From positions 3,720,001-3,784,000 of the forward strand of contig NZ_CP134146.1 of NCBI RefSeq assembly GCF_031583575.1: DNA of 64,000 nt. The letters run 5' to 3'. Origin of the DNA: Thalassotalea nanhaiensis (GTDB lineage Bacteria; Pseudomonadota; Gammaproteobacteria; Enterobacterales; Alteromonadaceae). Positions 1 through 10,339 of this stretch are shown here, piece by piece (positions within the stretch are counted from its first letter, which is position 1; each line of letters opens with the position of its first letter). The translations under genes were made by a program, and so were the position numbers. Under the pieces are notes generated by a model. The model saw nothing but the letters and a program-made list of their open reading frames with translations. It had not been told where the DNA came from and did no database searches.

Positions 1-519
1 AACCGTACCGGCTTCAGGGCTTGGTACATCCATTGTTGCTTTGTCAGTTTCAAGAGTAATTAAACCATCTTCAGCTTCGATAACATCGCCCGCAGCAACT
101 AATACTTCAATAACGTCAACTTCACCGTCTTCGCCAATATCAGGTACTGTAACTTCAATTACCGCACTTGCAGCAGGAGCCGCTGCAGCAACAGGAGCTG
201 GCGCAGCTTCAACTACAGGAGTAGGTTCTACGGCAACAGGTGCAGCAGGAGCTTCAACCTCAGCCGCTGGTGCATCCGCACCAGCTACTTCAATCATTAC
301 AACTAAATCACCTTCGTTAATTTTGTCTCCAACAGCAACTTTAATTTCAGTGATAGTACCTGCAAATGGTGCAGGAATATCCATAGAAGCCTTGTCAGTT
401 TCTACACTTACCAGTGCATCTTCAACTTCTACTGTATCGCCAACGGCAACACATAATTCAATAATTTCAACTTCATCGCCACCAACATCAGGGACTAGAA
501 CTTGTTTAATATCAGACAT
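1..519 (-). CDS. aceF: Pyruvate dehydrogenase E2, dihydrolipoamide acetyltransferase (N-terminal part)
   Basis: This is the 5' part (173 codons) of the E2 core of the pyruvate dehydrogenase complex, which moves acetyl groups from E1 to CoA on swinging lipoyl arms. The minus frame opens at ATG 519 with a purine-rich ribosome site (AGAAGGAAA) and runs off the window edge. Two lipoyl domains are visible, with lipoylation motifs ETDKAS (Lys43) and ETDKAT (Lys160), joined by an Ala/Pro/Glu-rich flexible linker. The peripheral-subunit-binding and catalytic domains lie outside the window. The gene starts 23 nt after the aceE stop, as in the usual pdhR-aceE-aceF operon. The plus-strand reading frame over the linker is an artefact of its Ala/Pro composition. 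Confidence 0.96.
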   Translation of the reverse strand, partial: MSDIKQVLVPDVGGDEVEIIELCVAVGDTVEVEDALVSVETDKASMDIPAPFAGTITEIKVAVGDKINEGDLVVMIEVAGADAPAAEVEAPAAPVAVEPTPVVEAAPAPVAAAAPAASAVIEVTVPDIGEDGEVDVIEVLVAAGDVIEAEDGLITLETDKATMDVPSPEAGTV

Positions 520-542
520 CTGTATTTTCCTTCTCTAGCCAA

Positions 543-3215
543 TTATGCGTATAGCGGGTTAATTTTGTCGGTGTTAATACCAAAGTCTTTGATCGCTTTA
601 GTAACAACTGCCATTTTAATTTCGCCACGTTGAGCTAGTTCGTATAGTGAAGCAACAACAATGTAATTGTGATCAACTTCAAAATGACGTCGTAAGTTTG
701 CACGTGAATCACTGCGACCAAAACCGTCAGTACCTAATACACGGTAATCGGTATTTATGTATGCACGTACTTGATCAGAATATGCTTTAACATAATCGGT
801 TGCAGAAATTGCAGGACCATTCTCACTAGTAATTACTTGGCTGATAAATGGTACTTTTTGCTCTGCCTCTGGGTGAAGCATGTTGTAACGTGTTGCTTCT
901 TGACCTTCACGAGCCAACTCGTTGTAACTTGTTACTGAGTACACGTCAGACGAAATACCAAAGTCGTTTGCTAGAATTTGAGCCGCTTGACGAACCTGTA
1001 ATAAAATAGTTCCTGAGCCCATAAGTTGCACGTTAGCTTTTGCTTTTTTGCTCGGCGTAACTGTTTCTAACTTATAAATACCTTTAATGATGTCATCTTC
1101 TGCATCTTTTGGCATTTCAGGGTGTTGGTAGTTTTCATTCATCAACGTTAAGTAGAAGAAAATATTTTCATTTTCTTCATACATTCTGCGTAAACCTTCA
1201 CGAACGATAACAGCAACTTCATAGCCGTATGTAGGATCGTAAGTAACACAGTTTGGTATAAGACCCGCTTGTACATGTGAATGACCATCTTGGTGCTGTA
1301 ACCCTTCACCATTAAGCGTTGTACGACCAGCCGTTGCACCTAATAAGAAACCACGTGCCTGACTGTCTGCCGCTGCCCATGCTAAATCACCAACACGTTG
1401 GAAACCAAACATTGAGTAGTAGATGTAGAATGGAATGGTTGTAGCATTACATGTTGAGTATGACGTACCAGAAGCAACCCATGAAGCCATTGCACCTAAT
1501 TCGTTAATACCTTCTTGAAGTACCTGGCCTTTTTTATCTTCACGATAATAAGCAACTTGATCAGCATCTTGTGGCACATACTTTTGACCTTCATTAGCAT
1601 ATATACCCACTTGACGGAATAAACCTTCCATACCAAAAGTACGAGCTTCATCAGGAATGATTGGCACAATACGCTTACCAATTTTCTTATCTTTTAATAA
1701 GTTATTCAGTATACGAACAAATTGCATCGTTGAAGAAACTTCGCGTTCACCAGAGCCTTTTAAAACCGCATCAAAAATTTTCAATTGCGGTATTTCTAGA
1801 GCAGTTTCAGGTTGTTCTAAACGTGCAGGTAATGAACCACCTAGTGCTTCACGACGACTCATCATGTACTTGTATTCAGCACTGTCTTCAGGGAATTTGT
1901 AATATGGTAAGTCAGCAATATCTTCATCAGCTACAGGAATGTTAAAGCGATCGCGGTAATGCTTAATTGACTCAACATCCATTTTCTTAACGTTGTGGGC
2001 AATGTTTAATGCTTCACCAGAAGCACCTAAACCAAAACCTTTAACTGTTTTAGCAAGAATTACTGTTGGACGACCTTTAGTTTCCATCGCTTTTTTGTAA
2101 GCGGCAAAAACCTTAACAGGATCGTGACCACCACGATTTAAGCGGTAGATGTCTTCATCTGACATATTGGCTACTAACGCAGCCGTTTCTGGGTACTTAT
2201 TGAAGAAGTTTTCGCGGGTGTACTTACCACCTTTAGCTTTACAGTTTTGGTATTCACCATCCACTGTTTCGTTCATAAGTTGTAAAAGTTTACCTGACGT
2301 ATCACGAGCGATTAATGCATCCCAATATGAACCCCAAATAACTTTTACTACTTCCCAGCCAGCGCCGCGGAATGTACCTTCAAGCTCTTGAATGATTTTG
2401 CCGTTACCACGAACAGGACCATCTAAACGTTGTAAGTTACAGTTAATCACGAACGTTAAGTTATCTAAACCTTCACGAGATGCTAAACCAATTGCACCCA
2501 ATGATTCTGGCTCATCTGTTTCACCGTCACCTAAGTAACAGTAAACACGTTGGCCTGAACAATCTTTAATGCCACGGTCGGTAAGGTATTTTAAGAAACG
2601 AGCAGTGTAAATTGCTTGCAAAGGACCTAAGCCCATAGATACAGTAGGGAATTGCCAAAAGTCTGGCATTAAATGTGGGTGTGGGTATGAAGATAAACCT
2701 TTACCATCTACTTCCTGACGGAAGTTATTCATTTGTTCTTCGGTCAAACGGCCTTCTAAGAAAGCACGAGAATATATACCAGGAGAAATATGACCTTGCG
2801 AGAAAATAAAGTCGCCACCGCCTTTTTCTGAAGCACCTTTAAAGAAATGGTTAAAACCAACATCGTAAAGCATCGCAGAAGATGCGAATGAACCTATATG
2901 ACCACCCAGCTCTAAATCTTTTTTAGAGGCACGTAAAACCAATACTAAAGCGTTCCAACGAATTGCAGCACGGATACGAGCTTCAATGGTTTGGTCGGCT
3001 GGCATTTGTGGTTCTTGGTTTACAGGGATAGTATTTACGTAAGCTGTTGTCGCATCAAATGGTAAATGTGTACCACCGCGACGAGCGCGTTCAATTAAAG
3101 ATTCTAGTAATTGATGTGCACGTGCTGGACCTTCTTGTTCAAGAACAGCTTCCATTGAATCTAGCCATTCTTGTGTTTCTTGAGGATCAATATCGTGATT
3201 GAGTAATTCAGTCAT
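543..3215 (-). CDS. aceE: Pyruvate dehydrogenase E1 component (homodimeric type)
   Basis: The 890-residue product is the thiamine-diphosphate-dependent E1 subunit that decarboxylates pyruvate and acetylates the lipoyl arms of AceF. Its length matches the E. coli enzyme (887). The ThDP-binding motif begins with GDGETDEPES near residue 230 and ends at an NCN about 25 residues later. The N-terminus has the E2-interacting region typical of homodimeric E1. It is expressed with aceF just downstream (23 nt) and pdhR 159 nt upstream, so pyruvate should induce the operon through PdhR. No internal stops or missing motifs are visible. Confidence 0.98.
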   Translation of the reverse strand: MTELLNHDIDPQETQEWLDSMEAVLEQEGPARAHQLLESLIERARRGGTHLPFDATTAYVNTIPVNQEPQMPADQTIEARIRAAIRWNALVLVLRASKKDLELGGHIGSFASSAMLYDVGFNHFFKGASEKGGGDFIFSQGHISPGIYSRAFLEGRLTEEQMNNFRQEVDGKGLSSYPHPHLMPDFWQFPTVSMGLGPLQAIYTARFLKYLTDRGIKDCSGQRVYCYLGDGETDEPESLGAIGLASREGLDNLTFVINCNLQRLDGPVRGNGKIIQELEGTFRGAGWEVVKVIWGSYWDALIARDTSGKLLQLMNETVDGEYQNCKAKGGKYTRENFFNKYPETAALVANMSDEDIYRLNRGGHDPVKVFAAYKKAMETKGRPTVILAKTVKGFGLGASGEALNIAHNVKKMDVESIKHYRDRFNIPVADEDIADLPYYKFPEDSAEYKYMMSRREALGGSLPARLEQPETALEIPQLKIFDAVLKGSGEREVSSTMQFVRILNNLLKDKKIGKRIVPIIPDEARTFGMEGLFRQVGIYANEGQKYVPQDADQVAYYREDKKGQVLQEGINELGAMASWVASGTSYSTCNATTIPFYIYYSMFGFQRVGDLAWAAADSQARGFLLGATAGRTTLNGEGLQHQDGHSHVQAGLIPNCVTYDPTYGYEVAVIVREGLRRMYEENENIFFYLTLMNENYQHPEMPKDAEDDIIKGIYKLETVTPSKKAKANVQLMGSGTILLQVRQAAQILANDFGISSDVYSVTSYNELAREGQEATRYNMLHPEAEQKVPFISQVITSENGPAISATDYVKAYSDQVRAYINTDYRVLGTDGFGRSDSRANLRRHFEVDHNYIVVASLYELAQRGEIKMAVVTKAIKDFGINTDKINPLYA

Positions 3216-3374
3216 AACGATTTTTTAACTCCGATTCTGATAAACGATTTCTGTTTATATATTAATTTTTAATTTGCATTTAAAGATAGTTCAAATTTCG
3301 AACAACCCTTAGTAAATAGTGCCGTTAATTACAATTTATACGGCTTTTTTAGCTCTTTTAGCTACTTCCAAGCT

Positions 3375-4148
3375 TTAGCTTGTTTGGAAGCGTCTTAGTG
3401 AACGAGTAACTCGACTGTCTTCTTCGCCAAGTTTGAGCATGACCTCTTCGATGTAAGCTAGGTTTTTGTGACTCGCCCCCCAAGCTTTATTCGGTTCACC
3501 ACTTATAATGCTTTCCATTAATTGCTTTCTGTATTGAGCAATTCGTCCAGGTACTTCAGGACGTTTAGCCAGCACTTGTAAATTCTTTTCAATGTTATCG
3601 ATTAATAACGAGCCCATGGCTCTGGCTAAATGTAAAATCACCGCATTATGCGACGCCTGACAAATAGCTAAGTAAAACTCAAAAACTGTTTCGGCTTCGC
3701 CGCGAAAATTCTCACTAATTTGTGTATTTTCAATTTGTGCCACAGTAATTTCATCATACTTTTCTTCGATATTTTTAAAGTCTTGTTTCGTACCACGCAT
3801 TGCTGCGTAATAAGAAGCCATACCTTGAATACCATGGCGAAACTCTAATAAATCCAGTTGCGCTTCACCTTTATTAGCCATCAGATCAAATAATGGATCT
3901 GACATTCCTTCTAATAAACTTTCTTTTACAAAAGTGCCACCACCTTGGCGGCGATAAACCAAGCCTTTGGTTTCAAGCTTTTGAATTGCTTCACGTAATG
4001 ACGGCCTTGATACGGAAAACTGCTCAGCAAGCTCACGCTCTGGAGGTATTTTTTGTCCGGGCAATAAGCTCCCTTCTAAAATCATATCTTCTAACTGAGT
4101 AAGTATTACGTCAGATAGTTTTGGCTGTCGTATCTTTTTAAAAGTCAT
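3375..4148 (-). CDS. pdhR: Pyruvate dehydrogenase complex repressor, GntR/FadR family
   Basis: The 257-residue protein (E. coli PdhR is 254) has an N-terminal winged helix-turn-helix (about residues 8-75, including PSLREAIQKLE) and a C-terminal FCD ligand-binding domain. In the family, pyruvate binding releases DNA. It lies directly upstream of aceE on the same strand. Two matches to the PdhR palindrome lie upstream of its start (4197-4211 and 4315-4329), which points to autoregulation of pdhR-aceE-aceF. A short inverted repeat (CTTCCAA/TTGGAAG, 3366-3390) overlaps its 3' end but has no T-tract. Confidence 0.96.
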   Translation of the reverse strand: MTFKKIRQPKLSDVILTQLEDMILEGSLLPGQKIPPERELAEQFSVSRPSLREAIQKLETKGLVYRRQGGGTFVKESLLEGMSDPLFDLMANKGEAQLDLLEFRHGIQGMASYYAAMRGTKQDFKNIEEKYDEITVAQIENTQISENFRGEAETVFEFYLAICQASHNAVILHLARAMGSLLIDNIEKNLQVLAKRPEVPGRIAQYRKQLMESIISGEPNKAWGASHKNLAYIEEVMLKLGEEDSRVTRSLRRFQTS

Positions 4149-4196
4149 AGTTAATATTACGCATACAAGTCGAATTAAGCTCAGGACACCTGGTAA

Positions 4197-4211
4197 ATTG
4201 GTCTTACCAAT
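4197..4211 (-). promoter_or_regulatory. PdhR operator, proximal
   Basis: Read on the minus strand this is ATTGGTAAGACCAAT, an exact match to the core of the known PdhR operator. It ends 49 bp upstream of the pdhR start codon, a position suited to repression of the pdhR promoter. Confidence 0.88.
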
Positions 4212-4314
4212 ATATCAATAATTCAACATAAAGTAACAGACTTTGATCTAAATGTAAAATTATTACATTATTCGACCTCTACCTGAGTTGACCTAAATTT
4301 AGAGAAATATACGT

Positions 4315-4329
4315 ATTGGTAAGACCAAT
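4315..4329 (+). promoter_or_regulatory. PdhR operator, distal
   Basis: This is a second exact ATTGGTAAGACCAAT palindrome, 118 bp from the first (start to start) and on the opposite strand. Together the two sites could let PdhR dimers bind cooperatively or loop the promoter region; that part is inference. Confidence 0.85.
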
Positions 4330-4565
4330 ATTGACTGGGACTTTTAATAGTAGTTAAATCGAATGGCAGAATGTAAGTGTGGGTTCAGTTGGTGTATGCC
4401 ATGATCACATTACGACAATGAGGCGTGTATTAGAGAGCTTTATCCGTATAGGCCATACTTGCTACAAATCTATTACCCTCCATGGTGATTTGCATTGCCT
4501 CATCCGTGATGACCCCCTCCCTTTCCCCCATCCATGGTACGGCAGGATAAGCACATCCATGAAGC
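4330..4565. other. Intergenic stretch between the pdhR regulatory region and the ampE terminator
   Basis: This stretch of about 235 nt holds no gene I can support. It is visibly richer in C and G than the flanking promoter DNA (for example around 4505-4545). A 74-codon plus-strand frame crosses it but has no ribosome site and no recognisable product. Confidence 0.5.
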
Positions 4566-4589
4566 AAAAAAAAGCCGCTAAAAAGCGGC
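4566..4589 (-). terminator. Rho-independent terminator of ampE
   Basis: On the minus strand a GCCGCT/AGCGGC stem with a 4-nt loop (4574-4589) is followed by eight T residues. It lies 27 nt past the ampE stop codon and separates ampE from pdhR. Confidence 0.9.
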
Positions 4590-4615
4590 CTTTAGAGATT
4601 TGATTTAATTAAACG

Positions 4616-5461
4616 TTAACTCAATACGCCAGCAAGTGTCATAAAGGCCGAAGTGGCAAGTAATAATAAAACATTGCGTTTAGCTAATCGGACTAGCAAA
4701 GATGGCTCTGCAGTTAAATCTTCGTCTTCAACCGTATATTCTTCAGAGGTTTTAGCAACAGTACACAAGTAACGACGTGAAGACTGGTGAAGGTTCAATA
4801 AACCTTCAAGCCAAATAGTTGACGCTTTAGAAAAGTGCCCGACTAACATATAGCCAAAAGCAACAAATCTAGACGGAATAATATCTATCGCAAACAATAA
4901 ATCACGGCCATGCTCTACAGCAGTTTCAGGTAAATAAGCTTCGCCTTCAGAGTTTTTAACATTATTACCAATTGCCACAAGTATGCGATATAAAATAACT
5001 CCGCCTATACCAAAGAAAATAAATATCAGCATAACTGCTATATAATATTGATAGTTTAACCATACTAAAGTTTGACCAAAGCTTTCACCTTCAAACTCTT
5101 GGTTTTGCTGTAACTCCATTTGATAATGAGAAACCGCGACTTCATCACCGCGCATTGCTGCATTTAAAAAACCTTTATAGGATTCTCTTGCCTCAGTACA
5201 CCCAAAACAGATTATCAATAATAATATTGATACAACAAAGGTAACGAGCGTGCTGTCAATTAACGCTAACAGCCCCCAAACTACTAAAGCTGGAACTAAA
5301 GCGAACACAAAAACATTTAAACTGCTTTTGCTGATCTCGCCTTTGGAAACAAAGCCACGGACAAACTTCAGGTATTGAGAATAATAAAAGTTAAAGTGCC
5401 AATGTTTCGATAGCAAAACTCGCTCAGCGGCTAAAGCGATTAGTAAGCTAATAAGGGTCAT
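4616..5461 (-). CDS. ampE: AmpE family inner-membrane regulatory protein
   Basis: The 281-residue integral membrane protein (E. coli AmpE is 284) has about four hydrophobic segments: near the N-terminus, around residues 55-85, around 135-165, and at the C-terminus (LLLLATSAFMTLAGVL). AmpE is historically paired with AmpD in control of beta-lactamase induction, but its molecular activity is poorly defined. Here it follows ampD after 97 nt on the same strand and ends in a strong terminator. No ampC or ampR gene is nearby, so a role linked to cell-wall recycling is more likely than direct resistance control. Confidence 0.93.
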   Translation of the reverse strand: MTLISLLIALAAERVLLSKHWHFNFYYSQYLKFVRGFVSKGEISKSSLNVFVFALVPALVVWGLLALIDSTLVTFVVSILLLIICFGCTEARESYKGFLNAAMRGDEVAVSHYQMELQQNQEFEGESFGQTLVWLNYQYYIAVMLIFIFFGIGGVILYRILVAIGNNVKNSEGEAYLPETAVEHGRDLLFAIDIIPSRFVAFGYMLVGHFSKASTIWLEGLLNLHQSSRRYLCTVAKTSEEYTVEDEDLTAEPSLLVRLAKRNVLLLLATSAFMTLAGVLS

Positions 5462-5558
5462 TTAAGTTCCTGTTGTTCTTATTTAAATTCAAATATTTTT
5501 CTTCTTATAAAATTTTACTCTGACAACCCATCGAATGCCAGAAAATAAAGTTTTTAAA

Positions 5559-6134
5559 CTATTCATTTAAGCCATTTTTATACTTTTTCCAATCAAAACT
5601 TTCACCGGGGTCGGTTTTACGGCCAGGGGCAATATCACAATGGCCAGTAATTCTATTGGTATTAATATCAGGATAGTTGTTTTTTATCGCAATGGTTAAC
5701 AATTGCAGTGATTCATATTGCAGTTCAGTATAAGGCAGTTCATCGGTGCCTTCCATTTCAATACCAATAGAAAAGTCATTACACTTTTCCCTGTCTTCAA
5801 AGCAAGATACACCTGCATGCCAAGCTCGTTTATTAAATGGCACATATTGCACGACCGTTCCATCTCGACGAATTAAACAGTGGGCAGATACTCTAATTTG
5901 ATAAATGCTTTGAAAATATTCATCATCATCAGGGTTAAGCTTTCCTAAAAAGAATTCAGTGATGTGATTTGAACCAAACTTACCTGGCGGTAAAGATATA
6001 TTGTGGATCACCAATAAACTCACATCTTCACATTCCCTTTCATCACAATGAGGTGATGGAAAGTGTGAAACTGGAAAACGATTTTCAGCAGATATTTCTA
6101 TCCAACCATTGTCGATTGTAACGTTTGTCTCCAT
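5559..6134 (-). CDS. ampD: 1,6-anhydro-N-acetylmuramyl-L-alanine amidase
   Basis: AmpD is a cytosolic zinc amidase that removes the stem peptide from anhydro-muropeptides during peptidoglycan recycling. The 191-residue protein has the family's zinc ligands and catalytic residues: His44 (VIHNIS), His165 (GHCDIAPG) and Asp175, with Glu127 (GIEMEG) and Lys173 in the expected places. These correspond to H34, H154, D164, E116 and K162 of the Citrobacter enzyme. There is no signal peptide, as expected for AmpD. It is probably co-transcribed with ampE and is divergent from the aspartic protease gene at 6246. Confidence 0.96.
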   Translation of the reverse strand: METNVTIDNGWIEISAENRFPVSHFPSPHCDERECEDVSLLVIHNISLPPGKFGSNHITEFFLGKLNPDDDEYFQSIYQIRVSAHCLIRRDGTVVQYVPFNKRAWHAGVSCFEDREKCNDFSIGIEMEGTDELPYTELQYESLQLLTIAIKNNYPDINTNRITGHCDIAPGRKTDPGESFDWKKYKNGLNE

Positions 6135-6245
6135 ACTACTGTTATATACCCTTATATAATATGTCGTTGGTAAAGTGTCATTATGACCTTAAGATTAACG
6201 TCATTGTGGCAAATGCCGCAATCTATTTAAAGAGCAAACTAATAC

Positions 6246-7666
<1,421 letters not shown>

Positions 7667-7689
7667 TTAAATACAATCTATTTACTGTC

Positions 7690-7743
7690 ATTCCCGACTT
7701 GTTCGGGAATCCATATTTTCCACTTCCTGAATTTATTTCAGGA
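7690..7743. repeat. REP-like double palindrome after nadC
   Basis: Two hairpins lie side by side: ATTCCCGA/TCGGGAAT with a 5-nt loop (7690-7710) and TCCTGAA/TTCAGGA (7725-7743). A decayed copy of the same pair follows at about 7798-7855. The second hairpin belongs to a family that recurs at 12649, 23072 and 61894. It may also act as the nadC 3' end, although no T-tract follows. Confidence 0.75.
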
Positions 7744-7957
7744 TCTGCTCTTAATAACCTCCCGAACTTACCACCGTTATTCTAGACTTATAATTTCTGA
7801 CATTCCGGCTTGTTCAGGAATCCATACATCTGCATTTCCAGAACTTATTTTAGGGCATAATTCCTGCCAGTTTAGTATCCAGAAGCTCAAAATCATACAA
7901 AGCTACACTTCTAATTAACTCATAGAAACCTTAAAAATACCTTGGTAAATACAGCCA

Positions 7958-8015
7958 TAAACGGCAATCAATCGCCGAAAAACTGTACAAAATGGCAAGT
8001 AATTGCCGAAAACAG
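7958..8015. repeat. Twin short hairpins upstream of pilA
   Basis: Two similar stretches follow one another: CGGCAATCAATCGCCG then AAAAACTG, and GGCAAGTAATTGCC then AAAACAG. Each can fold into a small stem. They lie about 100-150 nt upstream of the pilA start, where a regulator could bind. The function is unknown. Confidence 0.4.
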
Positions 8016-8055
8016 CCTATTTTGAACAAAAAACATTTTACTTTTGTAACTATGT

Positions 8056-8083
8056 GTTACATATTGACTGTAGCCCCCATAAT
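8056..8083 (+). promoter_or_regulatory. Candidate sigma-70-type promoter of pilA
   Basis: GTTACA (8056-8061) and CATAAT (8078-8083) are separated by 16 nt and lie just upstream of pilA. The match is 4/6 and 5/6 to consensus. It is a plausible candidate only. Confidence 0.4.
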
Positions 8084-8113
8084 AACAATTAATTAATTAA
8101 TGGAATTAATACT

Positions 8114-8491
8114 ATGAAAAATAATAAAGGTTTTACCTTAATCGAACTAATGATCGTTGTTGCGATCATCGGTATTCTTGCAGCTATCGCTTTACCTGCA
8201 TATCAAGATTACATTGTGAAAGCTGATGCTTCTAATGCTGTTGCTTCATTATCAGGTAGTAAAGTTAAACTTGCTGAAACTTATACAACTACAGGTGCAT
8301 TTTCTTGTACTAACGATGGTGTAAATATCGCTAATTGTGCTGGTACTCCACCAGAATTAACAGCTACAAGCGGCAACGTTTCAGCAAAATTATCTCCAAC
8401 AGCGCCTTCAGCTATTGGTGGTAACATTGAGTGGAACTGTACTTTAACAGGTAACCAAGGCGTACTTATCAAAAACTGTACTCAAGGTTAG
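8114..8491 (+). CDS. pilA: Type IV major pilin
   Basis: The 125-residue prepilin has a type III signal MKNNKG followed by [20 protein letters not shown]. PilD should cut after Gly6 and methylate Phe7; Glu11 is the conserved mature Glu5. The hydrophobic N-terminal helix is followed by a small globular domain with four cysteines (65, 75, 109, 122), enough for two disulfides. At 119 mature residues it is shorter than many type IVa pilins. It begins the pilA-pilB-pilC-pilD cluster but has its own terminator, which allows pilin to be made in excess over the machinery. It is the E. coli ppdD counterpart by position. Confidence 0.93.
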   Translation: MKNNKGFTLIELMIVVAIIGILAAIALPAYQDYIVKADASNAVASLSGSKVKLAETYTTTGAFSCTNDGVNIANCAGTPPELTATSGNVSAKLSPTAPSAIGGNIEWNCTLTGNQGVLIKNCTQG

Positions 8492-8505
8492 TATATTTTT
8501 GTGAT

Positions 8506-8533
8506 AAAAAACCCAGCTTATGCTGGGTTTTTT
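8506..8533 (+). terminator. Rho-independent terminator of pilA
   Basis: The stem ACCCAGC/GCTGGGT with a TTAT loop (8511-8528) is followed by a T-run, just after the pilA stop. A-residues on the other side also make it usable on the minus strand. Confidence 0.92.
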
Positions 8534-8604
8534 GTTTTATATATACTTGTTTTTGTTTATAGTAATATTTAGTTTACATCATAAAAATAGAATAAAAATA
8601 ATTT

Positions 8605-10302
8605 ATGAAAGGAATTCATCGTCAATCAAGCTTATTATCAGCCTTAGTTCGAAATGAAATTATTGCTAAAGATAAAGCGGCAGCTATTTTTGAAATAAGT
8701 CAAAAGAAAAAACAATCTATAATAAATTATCTCGTCAATGAAGATAAAGTCTCCCCAAGCATGCTCGCAAAGGTACTTTCTAAAAGCTTTGGCTATTCAT
8801 TTTTAGATTTAAAACAAATTGATTTAAGCTCACTTCCTGATGGCCTTCGCAACGAAAAATTGATACTCAAACACAATGCCTTACCGCTATACTTAAGAGG
8901 CAACATTCTATTTATTGCAGTTTCCGACCCTACTAATATTGATGCTTTAGAGGAGTTCCAATTTAATACGGGTTTTAATACAGAAATGGTATTAGTACCA
9001 GAAGACATCCTAAAAAGCACAATAGATAACCTCCTAGAAGATGACACTTCAGCTTTAGATATTTCAGATTTAGATAACGAAGAACTCGGTGATCTAGATG
9101 TAGAAGATGATATTAAAGAAGAAGAAACATCTTCCGGTGCTGATGACGCACCAATTGTTGTATACATTAATAAGATACTGTTAGATGCGATAAAAAAAGG
9201 CGCTTCAGATTTACATTTTGAACCATTTGAGCACAAATTTAGAATTCGCTTTCGTGTTGATGGTATTTTAACAGAGGTAGCTACGCCTCCGGTGAACCTA
9301 TCAGGCAGAATGACTGCACGATTGAAAGTAATGTCGAAGCTAGATATTGCAGAGCGTAGAGTTCCACAAGATGGTCGTATTAAACTAGCCGTTTCTAAGA
9401 AAAAATCGATCGATTTTCGCGTATCTACCTTACCAACAATGTGGGGAGAAAAAGTAGTAATGCGTATCCTTGATTCTTCAAGTGCAAAATTAGGAATCGA
9501 TATACTTGGTTATGAAGATGAGCAAAAAGCGCTTTATTTAGACGCATTATCTAAACCACAAGGCATGATCCTAGTTACTGGCCCTACCGGATCCGGTAAA
9601 ACAGTATCCCTCTATACCGGCCTGAATATTCTTAATACCGAAGAGCGTAATATATCTACTGCTGAAGATCCTGTTGAAATAAACCTTGAAGGCGTTAACC
9701 AAGTACAAATTAATAATAGAGCCGGATTAGACTTTTCCAGTGCATTAAAATCATTCTTACGACAAGATCCTGATATTGTTATGGTTGGTGAGATCCGAGA
9801 TTTGGAAACTGCTGAAATAGCGATTAAAGCGGCACAAACCGGTCACTTGGTATTATCTACCCTTCATACTAACTCGGCTGCTGAAACCTTAACGCGTTTA
9901 TTGAATATGGGAGTACCTTCTTATAACGTAGCTAGCTCAGTGAGTCTGATTATTGCCCAACGTCTTGCTCGCCGGTTATGTAACCACTGTAAACTCGAGG
10001 ATGATATTACGGAACACGCACTAATAGAGTTTGGGTTTGAACCTACAGAAGTATCTTCTCTAAAAATATTTAAAGCCGTAGGCTGTGATGAATGCACCAA
10101 AGGTTATAAGGGCCGGGTTGGTATTTATGAAGTGATGAAGATAAGTGAAAAAACCGCTAGTATTATTATGGAAGGAGGAAATTCTTTGGATATTGCCAAT
10201 CAAGCACAAAGTGAAGGGTATAACAATTTACGTCAATCAGCCCTATTAAAGGCAAAGTCAGGAGTTACAAGCTTATCAGAAGTAAGTCGAGTGACTGCAT
10301 AA
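8605..10302 (+). CDS. pilB: Type IV pilus extension ATPase
   Basis: PilB is the hexameric cytoplasmic ATPase that drives pilus extension. The 565-residue protein has an N-terminal MshEN-like domain (about 1-150), an acidic linker (around residues 150-180), and the secretion ATPase core. The core has Walker A GPTGSGKT at residues 326-333, an Asp-rich box (AEDPVE), Walker B ([13 protein letters not shown]) and a His box (STLHTN). Two CxxC pairs (CNHC and CDEC) form the zinc site typical of PilB. It is followed by pilC after 37 nt. Confidence 0.96.
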   Translation: MKGIHRQSSLLSALVRNEIIAKDKAAAIFEISQKKKQSIINYLVNEDKVSPSMLAKVLSKSFGYSFLDLKQIDLSSLPDGLRNEKLILKHNALPLYLRGNILFIAVSDPTNIDALEEFQFNTGFNTEMVLVPEDILKSTIDNLLEDDTSALDISDLDNEELGDLDVEDDIKEEETSSGADDAPIVVYINKILLDAIKKGASDLHFEPFEHKFRIRFRVDGILTEVATPPVNLSGRMTARLKVMSKLDIAERRVPQDGRIKLAVSKKKSIDFRVSTLPTMWGEKVVMRILDSSSAKLGIDILGYEDEQKALYLDALSKPQGMILVTGPTGSGKTVSLYTGLNILNTEERNISTAEDPVEINLEGVNQVQINNRAGLDFSSALKSFLRQDPDIVMVGEIRDLETAEIAIKAAQTGHLVLSTLHTNSAAETLTRLLNMGVPSYNVASSVSLIIAQRLARRLCNHCKLEDDITEHALIEFGFEPTEVSSLKIFKAVGCDECTKGYKGRVGIYEVMKISEKTASIIMEGGNSLDIANQAQSEGYNNLRQSALLKAKSGVTSLSEVSRVTA

Positions 10303-10339
10303 ATAAAATAATAATCACTTAAAACATTTAGGATCTTAT

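Noticed and set aside
41-538. A 165-residue plus-strand frame rich in Ser, Thr and Ala
   Set aside because: It is the antisense of the aceF lipoyl domains and Ala/Pro linker, which show clear lipoylation motifs on the minus strand.
3366-3391. Terminator between pdhR and aceE
   Set aside because: The inverted repeat overlaps the pdhR end and lacks a T-tract on either strand.
4379-4603. A 74-codon plus-strand frame between pdhR and ampE
   Set aside because: It starts at GTG without a ribosome site, runs through the ampE terminator, and resembles no family.
7993-8007. A sigma-54 promoter for pilA
   Set aside because: The GG and GC doublets are 11 bp apart (first base to first base) instead of 12, a spacing sigma-54 does not normally accept.
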